DNA of 64,000 bases from Falsigemmobacter intermedius (GTDB lineage: Bacteria > Pseudomonadota > Alphaproteobacteria > Rhodobacterales > Rhodobacteraceae), in the NCBI RefSeq assembly GCF_004054105.1, contig NZ_SBLC01000010.1, forward strand, positions 1 to 64,000, read 5' to 3'. Positions within the stretch are counted from its first letter, which is position 1; each line of letters begins with the position of its first letter. The notes below the pieces were generated by a model. It made no database searches. It had not been told where the DNA came from and was given only the letters and a program-made list of their open reading frames with translations. The position numbers and the translations under genes are program-made. Below, piece after piece: positions 1-9,458 of the stretch.

Positions 1-128
1 ACACCCTGTGCAAGAGCCGGCAGAAATGGACCGCCGCAACGGCGTGAGAAATACAGTTGCTAGAGAATTCCTCCGATGCCGGGACTCCGGCATCGGAATA
101 ATTTCTATTTAATCATCAGGTTCTCGCC

Positions 129-1036
129 ATGCGACTGAAGATTGGCCTGCTTGCGCTGGCGGGTACGATATTGGCATTTTCCGCGGCCGGAATAAGCTTG
201 CCTATCTGAACGCGGCCCGCAAAGAAGTCAGAGAAGCGCGGGAGGCTGTTGCTCTCTGGGGCGATACAATTGAGGTACCTATCCTTAAGTCTGGCAAGGT
301 TGCGGGCAGCACCCTGCAGCCTGAGGATTTTGAATTTCATAAGCTGCCAAAGACTTACATTTCGGCCGCGATGATGCGCAGCCTGCCGGACCTGTCGGAA
401 GGGACCGTGCTTGTCACCACCCGCGAACTTCGCGCCGGAGAACTGCTCTCAGGCGCGGATCTCGCCGTTAAAGAAGCGTCAGACACGGACCAGCAGGCCG
501 TTGCCCTGCGCCGTCTGGACGGTCACCAACTGACCAGCCTGCAGTTTCGCAACTACGCGCAGATGGCCCCCTATATCGGTGCCGAGCGCAGCGTGGATAT
601 CTTCTGGACCAGCCGGACCGACGGCCAGACGCGCCTGCTGAGCAGCGCCGCGATGGTTGTGGCCCTTCCCCCGCGCGAAAGCGGCGCTGATGCGCAGGGT
701 AGCCTGCTGCTGAGCCTGTCGCCCGAAGACAGCGCCCGCGCGCTGCATGCCGGACGTGACGGTGACTTTGATCTGACCCTCTCCGCAGGTCCGCGCAGTC
801 TCGATCAGGGCATGGTTCAGGTCTCATCGGTTGAGCTGCGCGATCTGCCCCTGGCGTACCGCGAGGGCGTTGCCCCGGCCGGCGGCTCGCTCTTCACCTC
901 GGTCCCGCTTGGCGGATATTTCGCGCCCGAAGCCGATAGCGGCGCAGCTGCGCCTGCCTCAAAATCGCAACGCCCGACCTGCCAGGCATCGATCGTGCGC
1001 GGCGGCCAGCGCGTGAGTGTCGACGTTCCATGCTGA
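129..1036 (+). pseudogene. cpaB: Flp pilus assembly protein CpaB/RcpC, frameshifted
   Basis: CpaB proteins are periplasmic or inner-membrane components of the tad pilus machine. An ATG at 129 opens a typical N-terminal membrane segment (MRLKIGLLALAGTILAF), but this frame stops at 208. The continuing protein is in another frame: from about 188 it reads NKLAYLNAARKEVREAREAV and runs into a SAF-like segment (VLVTTRELRAGELLSGADL) and on to the stop at 1034-1036. A one-base loss between about 180 and 190 explains the break. Restored length is about 300 aa, normal for the family. The last bases overlap the start of cpaE (ATG at 1030). Either a decayed gene or a sequencing error; the family call is fairly secure. 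Confidence 0.75.
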
Positions 1037-1995
1037 GCCTGCTGAAGACCAGGCGCCCCGCGCCAGAGCCTGCGCCGAAAAGCCTGCCCGATCAGGCCCC
1101 GCCCGCGATGAAAGCCACGGGACCGGTCAGCCGGCTGCTTGACCGCTTTGCCTCCCGCCTTGGCGGCGCACCGGTTCTGGAGGCGTAAAGCCGTGCCGGG
1201 GGGCGTCTGATCTCCATGCTGGCCTTCCAGCCGCTTGCGGGGGGATCGGGCACGACGACGCTTACGGTCAACTATGCCAGCGCGATTGCAACGGCCAATA
1301 CGGGGCTGCGGGTGCTGCTTCTGGACCTCAACCTGCAGTTCGGCGGTGTGGGACTTCACCTCAACCTGCCCGAGACGCTGAAAATCGTCGATGCCTATGC
1401 GCGGCTCGGCTCGCTTGATCATGACGGCTTCCGCGCCTGCCTGCAAAAAAGCAGCGACAACCTCAGCGTCTTTACCGCGCCGGCAGAGGTGCTGCCGCTG
1501 GATGCGGTCAACCCGACCCATCTGCGCCATCTGATCTCTCTGGCGCGGGCCAATTCGGACGTTCTGGTGATTGATCTGCCCCTCGCGGTGACGGACTGGA
1601 GCGCGGAAATCTGGAAGCGTGCGGATTATCTGGCGCTGAACGGCACTCTGGATGTGCGCTCGGCGGCGGGGCTTCGCCGGCTGAGCGATCTGGCGGGGCG
1701 TGATCTTTTGCAAAGCGCGCATTGCCACATTCTGCTCAATCGGGTGGCAGGCCGCCGCTCCTCCTCCTGGCAGGAAGAGTATCAGGCCTTCACCCGCCCG
1801 CTGGCCCGAAAAGCCCCCAAACTCTTACCAGAGGGGGGACCGGGTGTGACCGCCGCCCTCGCCGCCGGGCAGAGCCTGCCGCGTTTCCAGCCGCAAAACC
1901 CGCTTGCCGAAACCATTTTGCGGGAGATCAGCCTGCTGACCTTCACGAACCCGGGCGGCGCAGCCCGTCCGGCCCCCTCAGGGAAGTCTGCGTGA
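1030..1995 (+). pseudogene. cpaE: Flp pilus assembly ATPase CpaE/TadZ, interrupted by an in-frame stop
   Basis: CpaE/TadZ is a ParA/MinD-like ATPase that positions the tad pilus machine. The ATG at 1030 overlaps the cpaB stop, suggesting translational coupling. Its first 52 codons end at TAA 1186-1188, and the same frame then continues through GGRLISMLAF and a degenerate Walker A region (LAGGSGTTTLTVNYA) to the TGA at 1993-1995. TAA could be a CAA (Gln) codon changed by one transition. An alternative is restart at ATG 1216, giving 259 aa with a shortened N-terminus, which could still be partly functional. The stop overlaps the cpaF start (TGATG). Confidence 0.7.
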
Positions 1996-3393
1996 TGTTT
2001 GACAAATTTCGCGAATTACAGGGGCGTGAGGTCAATCCAAGACCCGAGCCTGAGCCGGGCCTCAGCACCATTGTTGCCTCACAGGCCCCTATCGTTGACG
2101 ACAATGACACCGCCATGCAGCGGCGGCGGCGCATCGCGGCGCTGCGCGATGAAACGCACCACCGCCTGCTCGAAACCCTCAACCTCTCGGCGCTGAGCAA
2201 GGTCAGCAGGGATGAGGTTCTCGTCGAAATCGGCGTGGTTCTCGATGAGCTTCTGCCCGGCCAGGCCGTCACCCTGAGCCGTGAAGAGCGCGACACGCTG
2301 GTCACGGATCTCTACAACGAGGTCATGGGGCTGGGTCCGCTGGAGGCCCTCCTCGCCGACGACAGCATTGCGGATATTCTGATCAACGGCCCGGACAATA
2401 TCTTCGTCGAACAGGGCGGTCTGCTGGAGTTGATCAATGTCCACTTCCAGAGCGAAGCGCATCTGCGGCGCATCCTGCAGAAGATCGTCAATATGATCGG
2501 GCGGCGGCTGGATGAATCAAATCCCTATGTCGATGCGCGACTGCCGGACGGATCACGTCTGAACGCGGTGATCTCTCCGATTGCCCTGGACGGCACCCTT
2601 GTCTCGATCCGCAAATTCCGCCGCGACAAACTCAGCCTGAACGATCTGGTCAACTACAACGCCATGAGCCCGCAGATGGCGGAATATCTGCGCGCGGTGG
2701 TGGCCTGCCGGCTGAACATCGTGATCTCCGGCGGCACAGGCTCGGGGAAAACCACACTTCTGAACGCGATCTCGGCCTATATCGGCAAGCGCGAGCGGAT
2801 CATCACCATCGAAGACGTCGCAGAGCTGCAGCTTCAGCAGATCCACGTCGGCCGCATGGAAGCCCGCCCGGCCAACTTTGAAGGCCGCGGTGCGGTCACG
2901 CAGCGCGACTGCATCCGCAACGCGCTGCGGATGCGCCCGGACCGCATCATCGTGGGCGAGACCCGCGGCGATGAAGTGCTCGATATGCTGCAGGCCATGA
3001 ACACCGGTCACGACGGCTCGATGACCACCATTCACGCCAACTCGGCGCGCGACGCCTGCAGCCGGATTGAAAATCTTATCGCCATGAGCGGCGTTGAGAT
3101 CCCGCTTGCGGCCAGCCGCCGTCAGATCGCCAGCGCGATCAACATCGTGATCCAGGTTAACCGCCTTCAAGGACGGCAGCCGCAAAGTCACCTCGATCTC
3201 AGAAGTGACCGGAAGCGAAGGTGACACCGTCTCGATGCAGGAAGTCTTCTACTTCGATCACACCGGCATCGGGCCTGACAACAAAGTCGAGGGCGAATTT
3301 GCCGCCACCGGCGTGCGCTCGCATTACGCGGACCGCTTTCAGAGATGGGGTGTGCGCCTGCCGCCGGATCTCTTCGGGCCGCGCAAAAAATGA
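1995..3393 (+). pseudogene. cpaF: Tad secretion ATPase CpaF/TadA, C-terminal frameshift
   Basis: CpaF is the hexameric secretion ATPase that powers Flp pilus assembly at the cytoplasmic membrane. The reading frame holds an N-terminal helical domain, Walker A (ISGGTGSGKTTLLNAI, near residue 245), the Asp-box [23 protein letters not shown] and the His-box MTTIHANSARDA. Near residue 391 the frame shifts: CTTCAAGGACGG at 3165-3176 reads as CTT CAG GAC GG if one A (3169/3170) is removed. The restored frame gives DGSRKVTSISEVTGSEGD and continues to TGA 3391-3393, which overlaps the tadB ATG. Without the correction the last about 75 residues are replaced by a short wrong tail ending at 3224. Confidence 0.8.
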
Positions 3394-4340
3394 TCGCGCC
3401 TGCCCTGATTTCTTTTCTGCTGCTGCTCGGACTTTTGTGCTTTCTCGCCGCTGCGCTTGAGCCATTGCGGTTTGAGATGCACATGCGGCGCCAGACCTAT
3501 CTGCGCCGCCTCGAAGCCGGCGGGGCCACCTCAGGTCAGCAGGAAGAGCTGCCCGAACTGCGCAAACGCGACGACGGCCCGCGCCTGAAAATCTTTGGCT
3601 GGCTGCTCTCGGCCCTGGGGCTCAGCGCGGGAGCCGGGCTGAAATCCGGCCGGCTGATCGGGATCATTCTGGCCGCCTCATCGGTGATTTTCCTTCTGTT
3701 GAGCCTGCGTCTGTCGCTGCCGCCGATCGTCAGCCTGCTGATTGCTCTGGGCGTCAGCGTGGGGGGCGTGGTCGCCTTTCTGCGCCACAAAGCACAGCAG
3801 CGTCTGACGCAGATCAGCGACAGCGTCACCGAGCTTCTGGAGTTGACGGTGCGTGCGCTGCGCGTCGGCGTTCCGGTCACCACGGCGCTTCTGCATGCCG
3901 GAAGCGAGCTGATCGGGCCGCTGCGGGAAGAGCTTGATGTGACCAATGAGAAGGTGCAGTTCGGCCAGGATCTGCCCTCGGCGCTTTATGAGTTGGCTGA
4001 CCGCTGCCAGAGCGCCGATCTGCGGTTCTTCGCCGCCGCGGTCAGTATTCAGATGGTCACCGGCGGCAACCTCGCCGAAGTGCTGGAGCAGCTGGCCAAA
4101 ATCGCCCGGGAGCGGCGCGCCCTGCGGCGCAAGGTCGTCGCCATCACCGCAGAGGCGCGCTGGTCGGGCCGGTTCCTGTCGGCCTTCCCGATCTTCGCCG
4201 TTCTGATGATCTCGCTGATGAGCCCGGGCTATTTCGACACTCTGCTCGAGAGTGATTACCTGATCCCCATCGCGGTGGTCGTGCTGAGCCTTCTGGTGGT
4301 CAACGTGCTCTTCATGCGCTGGCTGTCCAATCTGAAATGA
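3390..4340 (+). CDS. tadB: Tad pilus inner-membrane protein TadB
   Basis: TadB is one of two GspF-like platform proteins in the inner membrane that act with the CpaF ATPase. The protein is 316 aa. It starts with a hydrophobic helix (IAPALISFLLLLGLLCFLA), has a central pair of membrane segments near residues 90-135, a cytoplasmic GspF domain with the typical GGNLAEVLEQLAKIARERR stretch, and C-terminal membrane helices (FPIFAVLMISLM and IPIAVVVLSLLVVNVLF). The ATG at 3390 overlaps the restored cpaF stop, which supports both ends. The gene is intact although its upstream partners are damaged. Confidence 0.88.
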   Translation: MIAPALISFLLLLGLLCFLAAALEPLRFEMHMRRQTYLRRLEAGGATSGQQEELPELRKRDDGPRLKIFGWLLSALGLSAGAGLKSGRLIGIILAASSVIFLLLSLRLSLPPIVSLLIALGVSVGGVVAFLRHKAQQRLTQISDSVTELLELTVRALRVGVPVTTALLHAGSELIGPLREELDVTNEKVQFGQDLPSALYELADRCQSADLRFFAAAVSIQMVTGGNLAEVLEQLAKIARERRALRRKVVAITAEARWSGRFLSAFPIFAVLMISLMSPGYFDTLLESDYLIPIAVVVLSLLVVNVLFMRWLSNLK

Positions 4341-4353
4341 CAAGGAGGCCCCG

Positions 4354-5187
4354 ATGTCGCTTGACGCAGCCGTCCCTCTGATCCCCGCCCTCTTTTTAAT
4401 GGCGGCAGCCTGTTTCTTTCTGGCCTGGCGGGCCGATCGCTTTGCCCCGGCGCAAAGCGATGCGGTCTCTGCGGTGCGCGTCCATCCGGTCGGAGAGGTC
4501 ACCCGCCAGCTGGAACAGGCGGGCTTTCGCTTTGCGGGCGCGCGCCATGTCTTCACCCTCGTCAAAATTCTGTCGCTGCTGATTTTCGCGGGTCTGGGCC
4601 AGGTGATCGCCCGGATGGCCCTTGCAGGTCGCGCAAATGAAGAGCTGCTGGCGCTTATGTTGTCAGCCGGTCTCGGCCTGATGGGGATGTTTCTGCCGGT
4701 TTTCCTGGTGGATCAGCGCCGCGCGGCCTATCAGACGCGGATCCGCAATGCAGTCCCCGATGCGTTCGATTTTCTGCAGGTCTGTGTCGAGGCCGGGCAG
4801 TCCATCGATGCCGCACTGATGCGGGTGACGGAGGAGCTTGTGCCCATGCATCCCGATCTCGCCCGCGCGTTTCGGGAACTGACCGACTCGCTGGCCGCCG
4901 GCGCAGATCGCGGCGAGGCCTTTGAAGAGCTTGCCGAAGTCACCGACAGCAGCGATCTGCGCCAGTTCGCCACCATCCTGAACCAATCGGCGCGCATGGG
5001 CACCCCCGTGGCGCAGACCCTGCGGGTCTTTTCCGCCGATCTGCGCGATCAGCACCTGCGCAATACAGAGGCGCGCGCCAACGTGCTGCCGACCAAAATG
5101 ACGCTCGGCTCGATGATCTTCACGGTGCCGCCTTTGCTGATCGTGCTGCTCGCCCCCTCGCTGTTGCGTCTTGTTAATGTCTTCTGA
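4354..5187 (+). CDS. tadC: Tad pilus inner-membrane protein TadC
   Basis: TadC is the second GspF-domain platform protein and is expected to pair with TadB. The 277-aa protein has an N-terminal membrane helix (PALFLMAAACFFLAW), a hydrophobic pair in the first half, and the conserved PDAFDFLQVCVEAGQSIDAAL segment of the GspF domain, followed by a C-terminal hydrophobic region (IFTVPPLLIVLLAPSLL). It follows tadB by 13 bp and has AAGGAGG upstream of its ATG. It is the last gene of the cluster; no tadD, tadG or pilin gene follows, and a strong hairpin lies just downstream. Confidence 0.87.
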   Translation: MSLDAAVPLIPALFLMAAACFFLAWRADRFAPAQSDAVSAVRVHPVGEVTRQLEQAGFRFAGARHVFTLVKILSLLIFAGLGQVIARMALAGRANEELLALMLSAGLGLMGMFLPVFLVDQRRAAYQTRIRNAVPDAFDFLQVCVEAGQSIDAALMRVTEELVPMHPDLARAFRELTDSLAAGADRGEAFEELAEVTDSSDLRQFATILNQSARMGTPVAQTLRVFSADLRDQHLRNTEARANVLPTKMTLGSMIFTVPPLLIVLLAPSLLRLVNVF

Positions 5188-5246
5188 GGGCAGGCGGGGC
5201 TGGTAATCCGGCCCCCCTCACCGCGCAGGCTCCTGCGACACCCTTC

Positions 5247-5285
5247 GCAGCTCCGCGGGGTGAGGTGATCACCCCGCGGAGCTGC
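5247..5285. terminator. Bidirectional terminator hairpin between tadC and ggt
   Basis: A perfect 17-bp inverted repeat (5247-5263 with 5269-5285) around a 5-nt loop lies between two convergent genes. A short T-rich stretch follows on the plus side (5288-5293). It probably ends transcription from both directions. Confidence 0.75.
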
Positions 5286-5302
5286 ACTGTTTTCGCGCAG
5301 TC

Positions 5303-7105
5303 TCAGAAGACCATCGCATAGGCCTGGACAGAAGCCGGGGTGGCCGCAGCGCGCAGGCTGCCGTCCGGCTCGCGCAGGGCGGCGGTCAACCGGCCAAGGC
5401 TATGCGGTGCGACCACTTCCACGTCATGTCCGCGCGCGCGCAAAGCCTCAATTTCTGCCGCGCCGAAGGTCTCTTCAATCACCAGCCGGCCGGGCTGAGA
5501 CGTGCGGGGCGCAAAGCTGGAGGGGGCGTGCATATTGTGAAAAAGCGGCGCATCCAAAGCCTGCTGCAACCCCATACCGTGATGGGCCACGCGCAAAAAG
5601 AAGGGCAGTTGCCACTGATCCTGCTGATCGCCGCCCGGCGTGCCAAAAGAGAACCGCCGGCCGTCCCGGTGGATCGCAAGGCTGGGCGTCAGCGTCGTGC
5701 GCGGCCGCCGCCCCGGTGCCAGAGACGAGGGCAGCCCCTCGGTCAGCCAGAACATCTGCGCCCGGGTCGAGAGGGCAAATCCCAGCCCCGGGATCACAGG
5801 CGAACTCTGGAACCAGCCGCCTGAGGGCGTGACCGAGACCACATTGCCAAAGCGGTCAATCACATCGAGATGGCAGGTGTCGCCCCTGCCCTTCGCTTCA
5901 CTCTCAGCCAGATGCGCCATGGTCGGCTCATAGACCGCGCCTTTGCCCAGAAGATCGCGCAGCACCTCACCGCAGATGGCCAGCTGTTCTTCAAAGCCCG
6001 GCAAGCTTCCGGGGCGGAAATCAAAGCTCGCGGTCTCAGAAATCTGACCAAGGCGCTGCGCGGCATAGCTTTCAGACAAAAGCGCCGTCATCGGCACTTC
6101 GGCAAAGGCCGGATCGCCGTAATAAGCGTCACGGTCAGCCTGCACCAGTTTCAGCGCCTCAGTCACCAGATGCACAAACCCGGCTCCCAGCGGATCCATC
6201 GCGCTGAGATCGCGCCCTTTCAGGATCTGCAGCGCCTGAAGAAAGGCCGGGCCCTGGCCCCAGGGTCCGGTTTTGCACACCGTCCAGCCTTCATACTCAA
6301 GGCTCTGCGGCTCTTCATAGGAGGCCCGCCACGCCGCCAGATCGCTGGCCTGCAAAACCCCCGGATGGGCCGCGCCGCTTTCGTCCATGACCGGGCCCTC
6401 GGCCAGAAAGGCCGCGATCTTTTCGGCGACGAAGCCGCGATAGAAGATGTCGCGTGCGGCCTCAATCTGACCCTCACGGGTCTCTGATGCCGCCTCAGCC
6501 TGCGCGATCAGCCGGGTCCAGGTGGCGGCGAGATCGGGGTTTTTGAAATAGGACCAGGGCGCAGGCACCTCGCCCCCCGGCACCCAGGTGGCATAAGACG
6601 TGGGCCAGTGCTCTTTAAAGAACCCGGCCAGATCACCAATGGTGCGCGAGACGCGCGGCAGTACCGGATGGCCCTCTGCGGCATAGGTGATCGCCGGGGT
6701 CAGCACCTCGCGCAGCGTCAGACTGCCATAATCGCGCAGCATCAGCATCCAGCCGTCAAAGGCCCCCGGAACCACCACCGGCAAAAGCCCGTTGCCGGGG
6801 ATCGAAGTGACCCCCATGGCGCGGAAGCCTGCAATATCCGCCGCCGCCGGGGCCACGCCCTGGGCGCAGATCACCCGGGTCTCACCGCTGTCGGCGTGAT
6901 GAAAAATCGCCGGAAATTCCCCGCCCGGGCCGTTCAGATGCGGCTCGACCACCTGCAGCACAAAGCCAGTAGCCACGGCCGCATCAAAGGCATTGCCGCC
7001 CCGGTCAAGGATGCGCAGCCCCGCGGCTGTGGCCAGCCAGTGGGTGGAGCTGACCGCGCCCTGGCGGCCACGAAGTTCGGGACGGGTGGTAAAGGGGCCG
7101 TGCAT
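5303..7105 (-). CDS. ggt: Gamma-glutamyltransferase family hydrolase, probably cytoplasmic
   Basis: Gamma-glutamyltransferases cleave the gamma-glutamyl bond of glutathione and related peptides. They are Ntn-hydrolases that self-cleave into two subunits. This 600-aa protein has the N-terminal family signature (GAVSSTHWLATAAGLRILDRGGNAFDAAVA is split as residues 16-45), the NGPGG motif, and a likely nucleophile Thr410 in GDTCHLDVIDRFGN at the subunit boundary. No signal peptide is seen, unlike classical periplasmic GGT, so it should act on imported substrate. ATG 7105 is chosen over 7144 because AGGA lies 8 bp upstream and the longer form would run through a hairpin. It is the last gene behind a peptide ABC transporter. 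Confidence 0.85.
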   Translation of the reverse strand: MHGPFTTRPELRGRQGAVSSTHWLATAAGLRILDRGGNAFDAAVATGFVLQVVEPHLNGPGGEFPAIFHHADSGETRVICAQGVAPAAADIAGFRAMGVTSIPGNGLLPVVVPGAFDGWMLMLRDYGSLTLREVLTPAITYAAEGHPVLPRVSRTIGDLAGFFKEHWPTSYATWVPGGEVPAPWSYFKNPDLAATWTRLIAQAEAASETREGQIEAARDIFYRGFVAEKIAAFLAEGPVMDESGAAHPGVLQASDLAAWRASYEEPQSLEYEGWTVCKTGPWGQGPAFLQALQILKGRDLSAMDPLGAGFVHLVTEALKLVQADRDAYYGDPAFAEVPMTALLSESYAAQRLGQISETASFDFRPGSLPGFEEQLAICGEVLRDLLGKGAVYEPTMAHLAESEAKGRGDTCHLDVIDRFGNVVSVTPSGGWFQSSPVIPGLGFALSTRAQMFWLTEGLPSSLAPGRRPRTTLTPSLAIHRDGRRFSFGTPGGDQQDQWQLPFFLRVAHHGMGLQQALDAPLFHNMHAPSSFAPRTSQPGRLVIEETFGAAEIEALRARGHDVEVVAPHSLGRLTAALREPDGSLRAAATPASVQAYAMVF

Positions 7106-7133
7106 ATCTGAAGTCCTGGCAGAAAAGAAAAGC

Positions 7134-7157
7134 CCCGGCCCCATAACCGGGGCCGGG
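7134..7157 (-). terminator. Intra-operon terminator or attenuator upstream of ggt
   Basis: On the minus strand a GC-rich stem (7149-7157 pairing with 7134-7142) is followed by a C/T-rich run (CTTTTCTTTTCT). It sits between the ATPase stop and the ggt start and may lower ggt expression relative to the transporter genes. Confidence 0.6.
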
Positions 7158-7163
7158 ACGGGG

Positions 7164-9458
7164 TCAGATCAAGACGCAGGCAGCAGCATGGCCGCCCCCG
7201 AGATCGCGCAGTTTCGGCGGCTCAACCGGGGCAAAGCGCAGGCGCAGACCGCCGGCCTCCTCCCCGATCTGCGCGGCCTCTGCGAGGCTGGGGTGACGCG
7301 CAGTCATCGCCTCGCTCAGCGCCTGACGGGCCGCTGCCTTATCCCCTTTGGGACGGATCACCAGATCCAGCCCCTCGCGGCGCACCTCGCCCAGAAGCGC
7401 GGCCTGTGCCTCGCCGCGCGCCTTATCGGCGATCACCACATCCGACAGCGCGCTCAGAACATCGCGGCCTTCCCAGCCGCAATGCGGCGTCGCCAGCGGG
7501 CAGCGGGTGTGGAAACGACAGCCATTGGGCACATCGATCGCCGAAGGGATCTCACCTGCCGCCTCCAGCGGCGGTTTGACCGTTTCCGTATCCGGCTCGG
7601 GCGAGGCGTCAATCAGCAGCTGTGTATAGGGGTGGCGGCGTTCGCGGATGACCGTTTCGGTCGGCCCGATCTCAACCACCTGCCCCAGATACATGATCGC
7701 CGTGCGGTCCGCGACATAGCGGATCGTCGGCAGATCGTGGCTGACATAGACAAAGCTGATCCCCAGATCGTCGCGGAAGCGCCGCATCAGGTTCAGCACA
7801 CCCGCCCGGATCGACACATCGAGCATCGAGACCGGCTCATCGGCCACGATGAACCGCGGCTCAAGCACGATGGCCCGCGCAATCGCCACCCGCTGGCGCT
7901 GACCGCCGGAAAGCTCATGCGGGAAACGCTCAAGATAGGTCTGCGCCGGTTTCAGCCCCGCGCGTTCCAGCGCCTGAACCACCCGCGCCCGCCGGGCATC
8001 GCCTTTGGCCAGCCCGTGGATCACCAGCGGCTCGCCGACGATCCGCTCGATGGTGAAGCGCGGGTTCAGCGTCTGATAGGGGTCCTGGAAGACCATCTGC
8101 GCGCGGCGGCGGAAGGCTTTCAGCGCGCGGCCCTTCAGTCCGGCGATATCCTCTCCTTCGGAGAAAATCTGACCCGACGTCGGATCCTGCAGTTTCACCA
8201 GCACCTCACCGGTGGTGGTTTTGCCGGAGCCGGATTCCCCGGCAAGACCGAGGATTTCCCCCGCCTGCAGCGTCAGGCTGATGTCATCTGCGGCATGAAC
8301 CTTGCGCGGCTGTTCCATCAGCCCGCCCGGCACGTCGAAATAGCGCTTCAGGTTTTCAACCCGCAGCACTTCCCCGGTCGCCGGAGCCTCAGCGGGAACC
8401 AGACGCCCCTCAACCTCAGCCCCGATCCGGCGGCCGACCTCTGCCCAGGTTTCATTGCGCGAGGCGATCTCGCGGAACTCCGCCACCTTTTGCGGGTAGT
8501 GGCAGGCGGCAGAGCGGTCCGCCCCGGTCTTCGCCAGAGGCGGCGCTTCGCTGCGGCAAAGATCCGTCGCAAAGGGGCAGCGCTCTGCGAAGCGGCAGCC
8601 CGGCGGCGGGTTCAGCAGATCCGGCGGCGAGCCGGGGATCGAGATCAGCTCTTTCTGCGCGCCTTCGAGGGTCGGGAAGGCATTGGTCAGACCCATGGTA
8701 TAGGGGTGGAAGGGCGCGCCAAAGACCTCGCGCACCGGCCCGGTTTCCATGATTTTGCCGCCATACATCACCGCCACGCGGTCGCAGGTCTGCACCACCA
8801 CCGAGATGTCATGGGTGATGAAGAGCAGAGACATCCCCCGCTCACGGCGCAGTTTCGCCAGACGCGCCAGGATCTGCGCCTGGGTCACCACGTCAAGCGC
8901 GGTCGTCGGCTCATCGGCGATCACGAGCTTCGGATCGAGCGCCATCGCCATGGCGATCACCGCGCGCTGCTTCATGCCGCCCGACATCTCATGCGGATAG
9001 GCCTGCAACCGCGAAGGGTCGATGCCGACCGCCCGGAAGAGATCGGCCGCATGGGCCAGGGCATCCTCGCGGCTGATCTCAATATGGGCCTGCATGGCTT
9101 CGACGATCTGATCGCCGACCCGATAGACCGGATCGAGCGCATTCATCGCGGCCTGGCTGATCCAGGCGATGTCTTTCCAGCGGGTGCGGCGCATGTCCTC
9201 ACCCGTCAGGGGCACGAGATCGCGCCCCTCAACATCAATGCGGCCCCGCGCAATGCGCCCGTTGGGCGGCAAAAGCTTCAGCATGGCCTTGGCGGCGGTG
9301 GTTTTACCGCAACCCGATTCCCCCACCAGCCCGAGCGCCTCCCCGGGGCGGATGAAGAAATCCACCCCGTCCACAGCTTTCACCGGACCTTTGGCGGTGT
9401 CGTAATGGATGGCCAGATCCTGCACATCCAGAAGCGGTTTTTGCGTCATATCCGTCAT
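7164..9458 (-). CDS. Dipeptide/glutathione-type ABC transporter, fused dual ATPase (DppD-DppF/GsiA type)
   Basis: This 764-aa protein energises peptide import. It holds two complete nucleotide-binding domains, each followed by the oligopeptide C-terminal extension with a Cys cluster ([14 protein letters not shown] and [14 protein letters not shown]). Walker A motifs are [15 protein letters not shown] near residue 40 and [14 protein letters not shown] near residue 410; both signature motifs are present (MSGGMKQR and LSGGQRQR). Fused dual ATPases of this kind occur in the glutathione importer GsiA. The ATG overlaps the stop of the upstream permease (ATGA at 9455-9458). A C-terminal tail of about 100 aa has no obvious motif. 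Confidence 0.88.
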   Translation of the reverse strand: MTDMTQKPLLDVQDLAIHYDTAKGPVKAVDGVDFFIRPGEALGLVGESGCGKTTAAKAMLKLLPPNGRIARGRIDVEGRDLVPLTGEDMRRTRWKDIAWISQAAMNALDPVYRVGDQIVEAMQAHIEISREDALAHAADLFRAVGIDPSRLQAYPHEMSGGMKQRAVIAMAMALDPKLVIADEPTTALDVVTQAQILARLAKLRRERGMSLLFITHDISVVVQTCDRVAVMYGGKIMETGPVREVFGAPFHPYTMGLTNAFPTLEGAQKELISIPGSPPDLLNPPPGCRFAERCPFATDLCRSEAPPLAKTGADRSAACHYPQKVAEFREIASRNETWAEVGRRIGAEVEGRLVPAEAPATGEVLRVENLKRYFDVPGGLMEQPRKVHAADDISLTLQAGEILGLAGESGSGKTTTGEVLVKLQDPTSGQIFSEGEDIAGLKGRALKAFRRRAQMVFQDPYQTLNPRFTIERIVGEPLVIHGLAKGDARRARVVQALERAGLKPAQTYLERFPHELSGGQRQRVAIARAIVLEPRFIVADEPVSMLDVSIRAGVLNLMRRFRDDLGISFVYVSHDLPTIRYVADRTAIMYLGQVVEIGPTETVIRERRHPYTQLLIDASPEPDTETVKPPLEAAGEIPSAIDVPNGCRFHTRCPLATPHCGWEGRDVLSALSDVVIADKARGEAQAALLGEVRREGLDLVIRPKGDKAAARQALSEAMTARHPSLAEAAQIGEEAGGLRLRFAPVEPPKLRDLGGGHAAACVLI

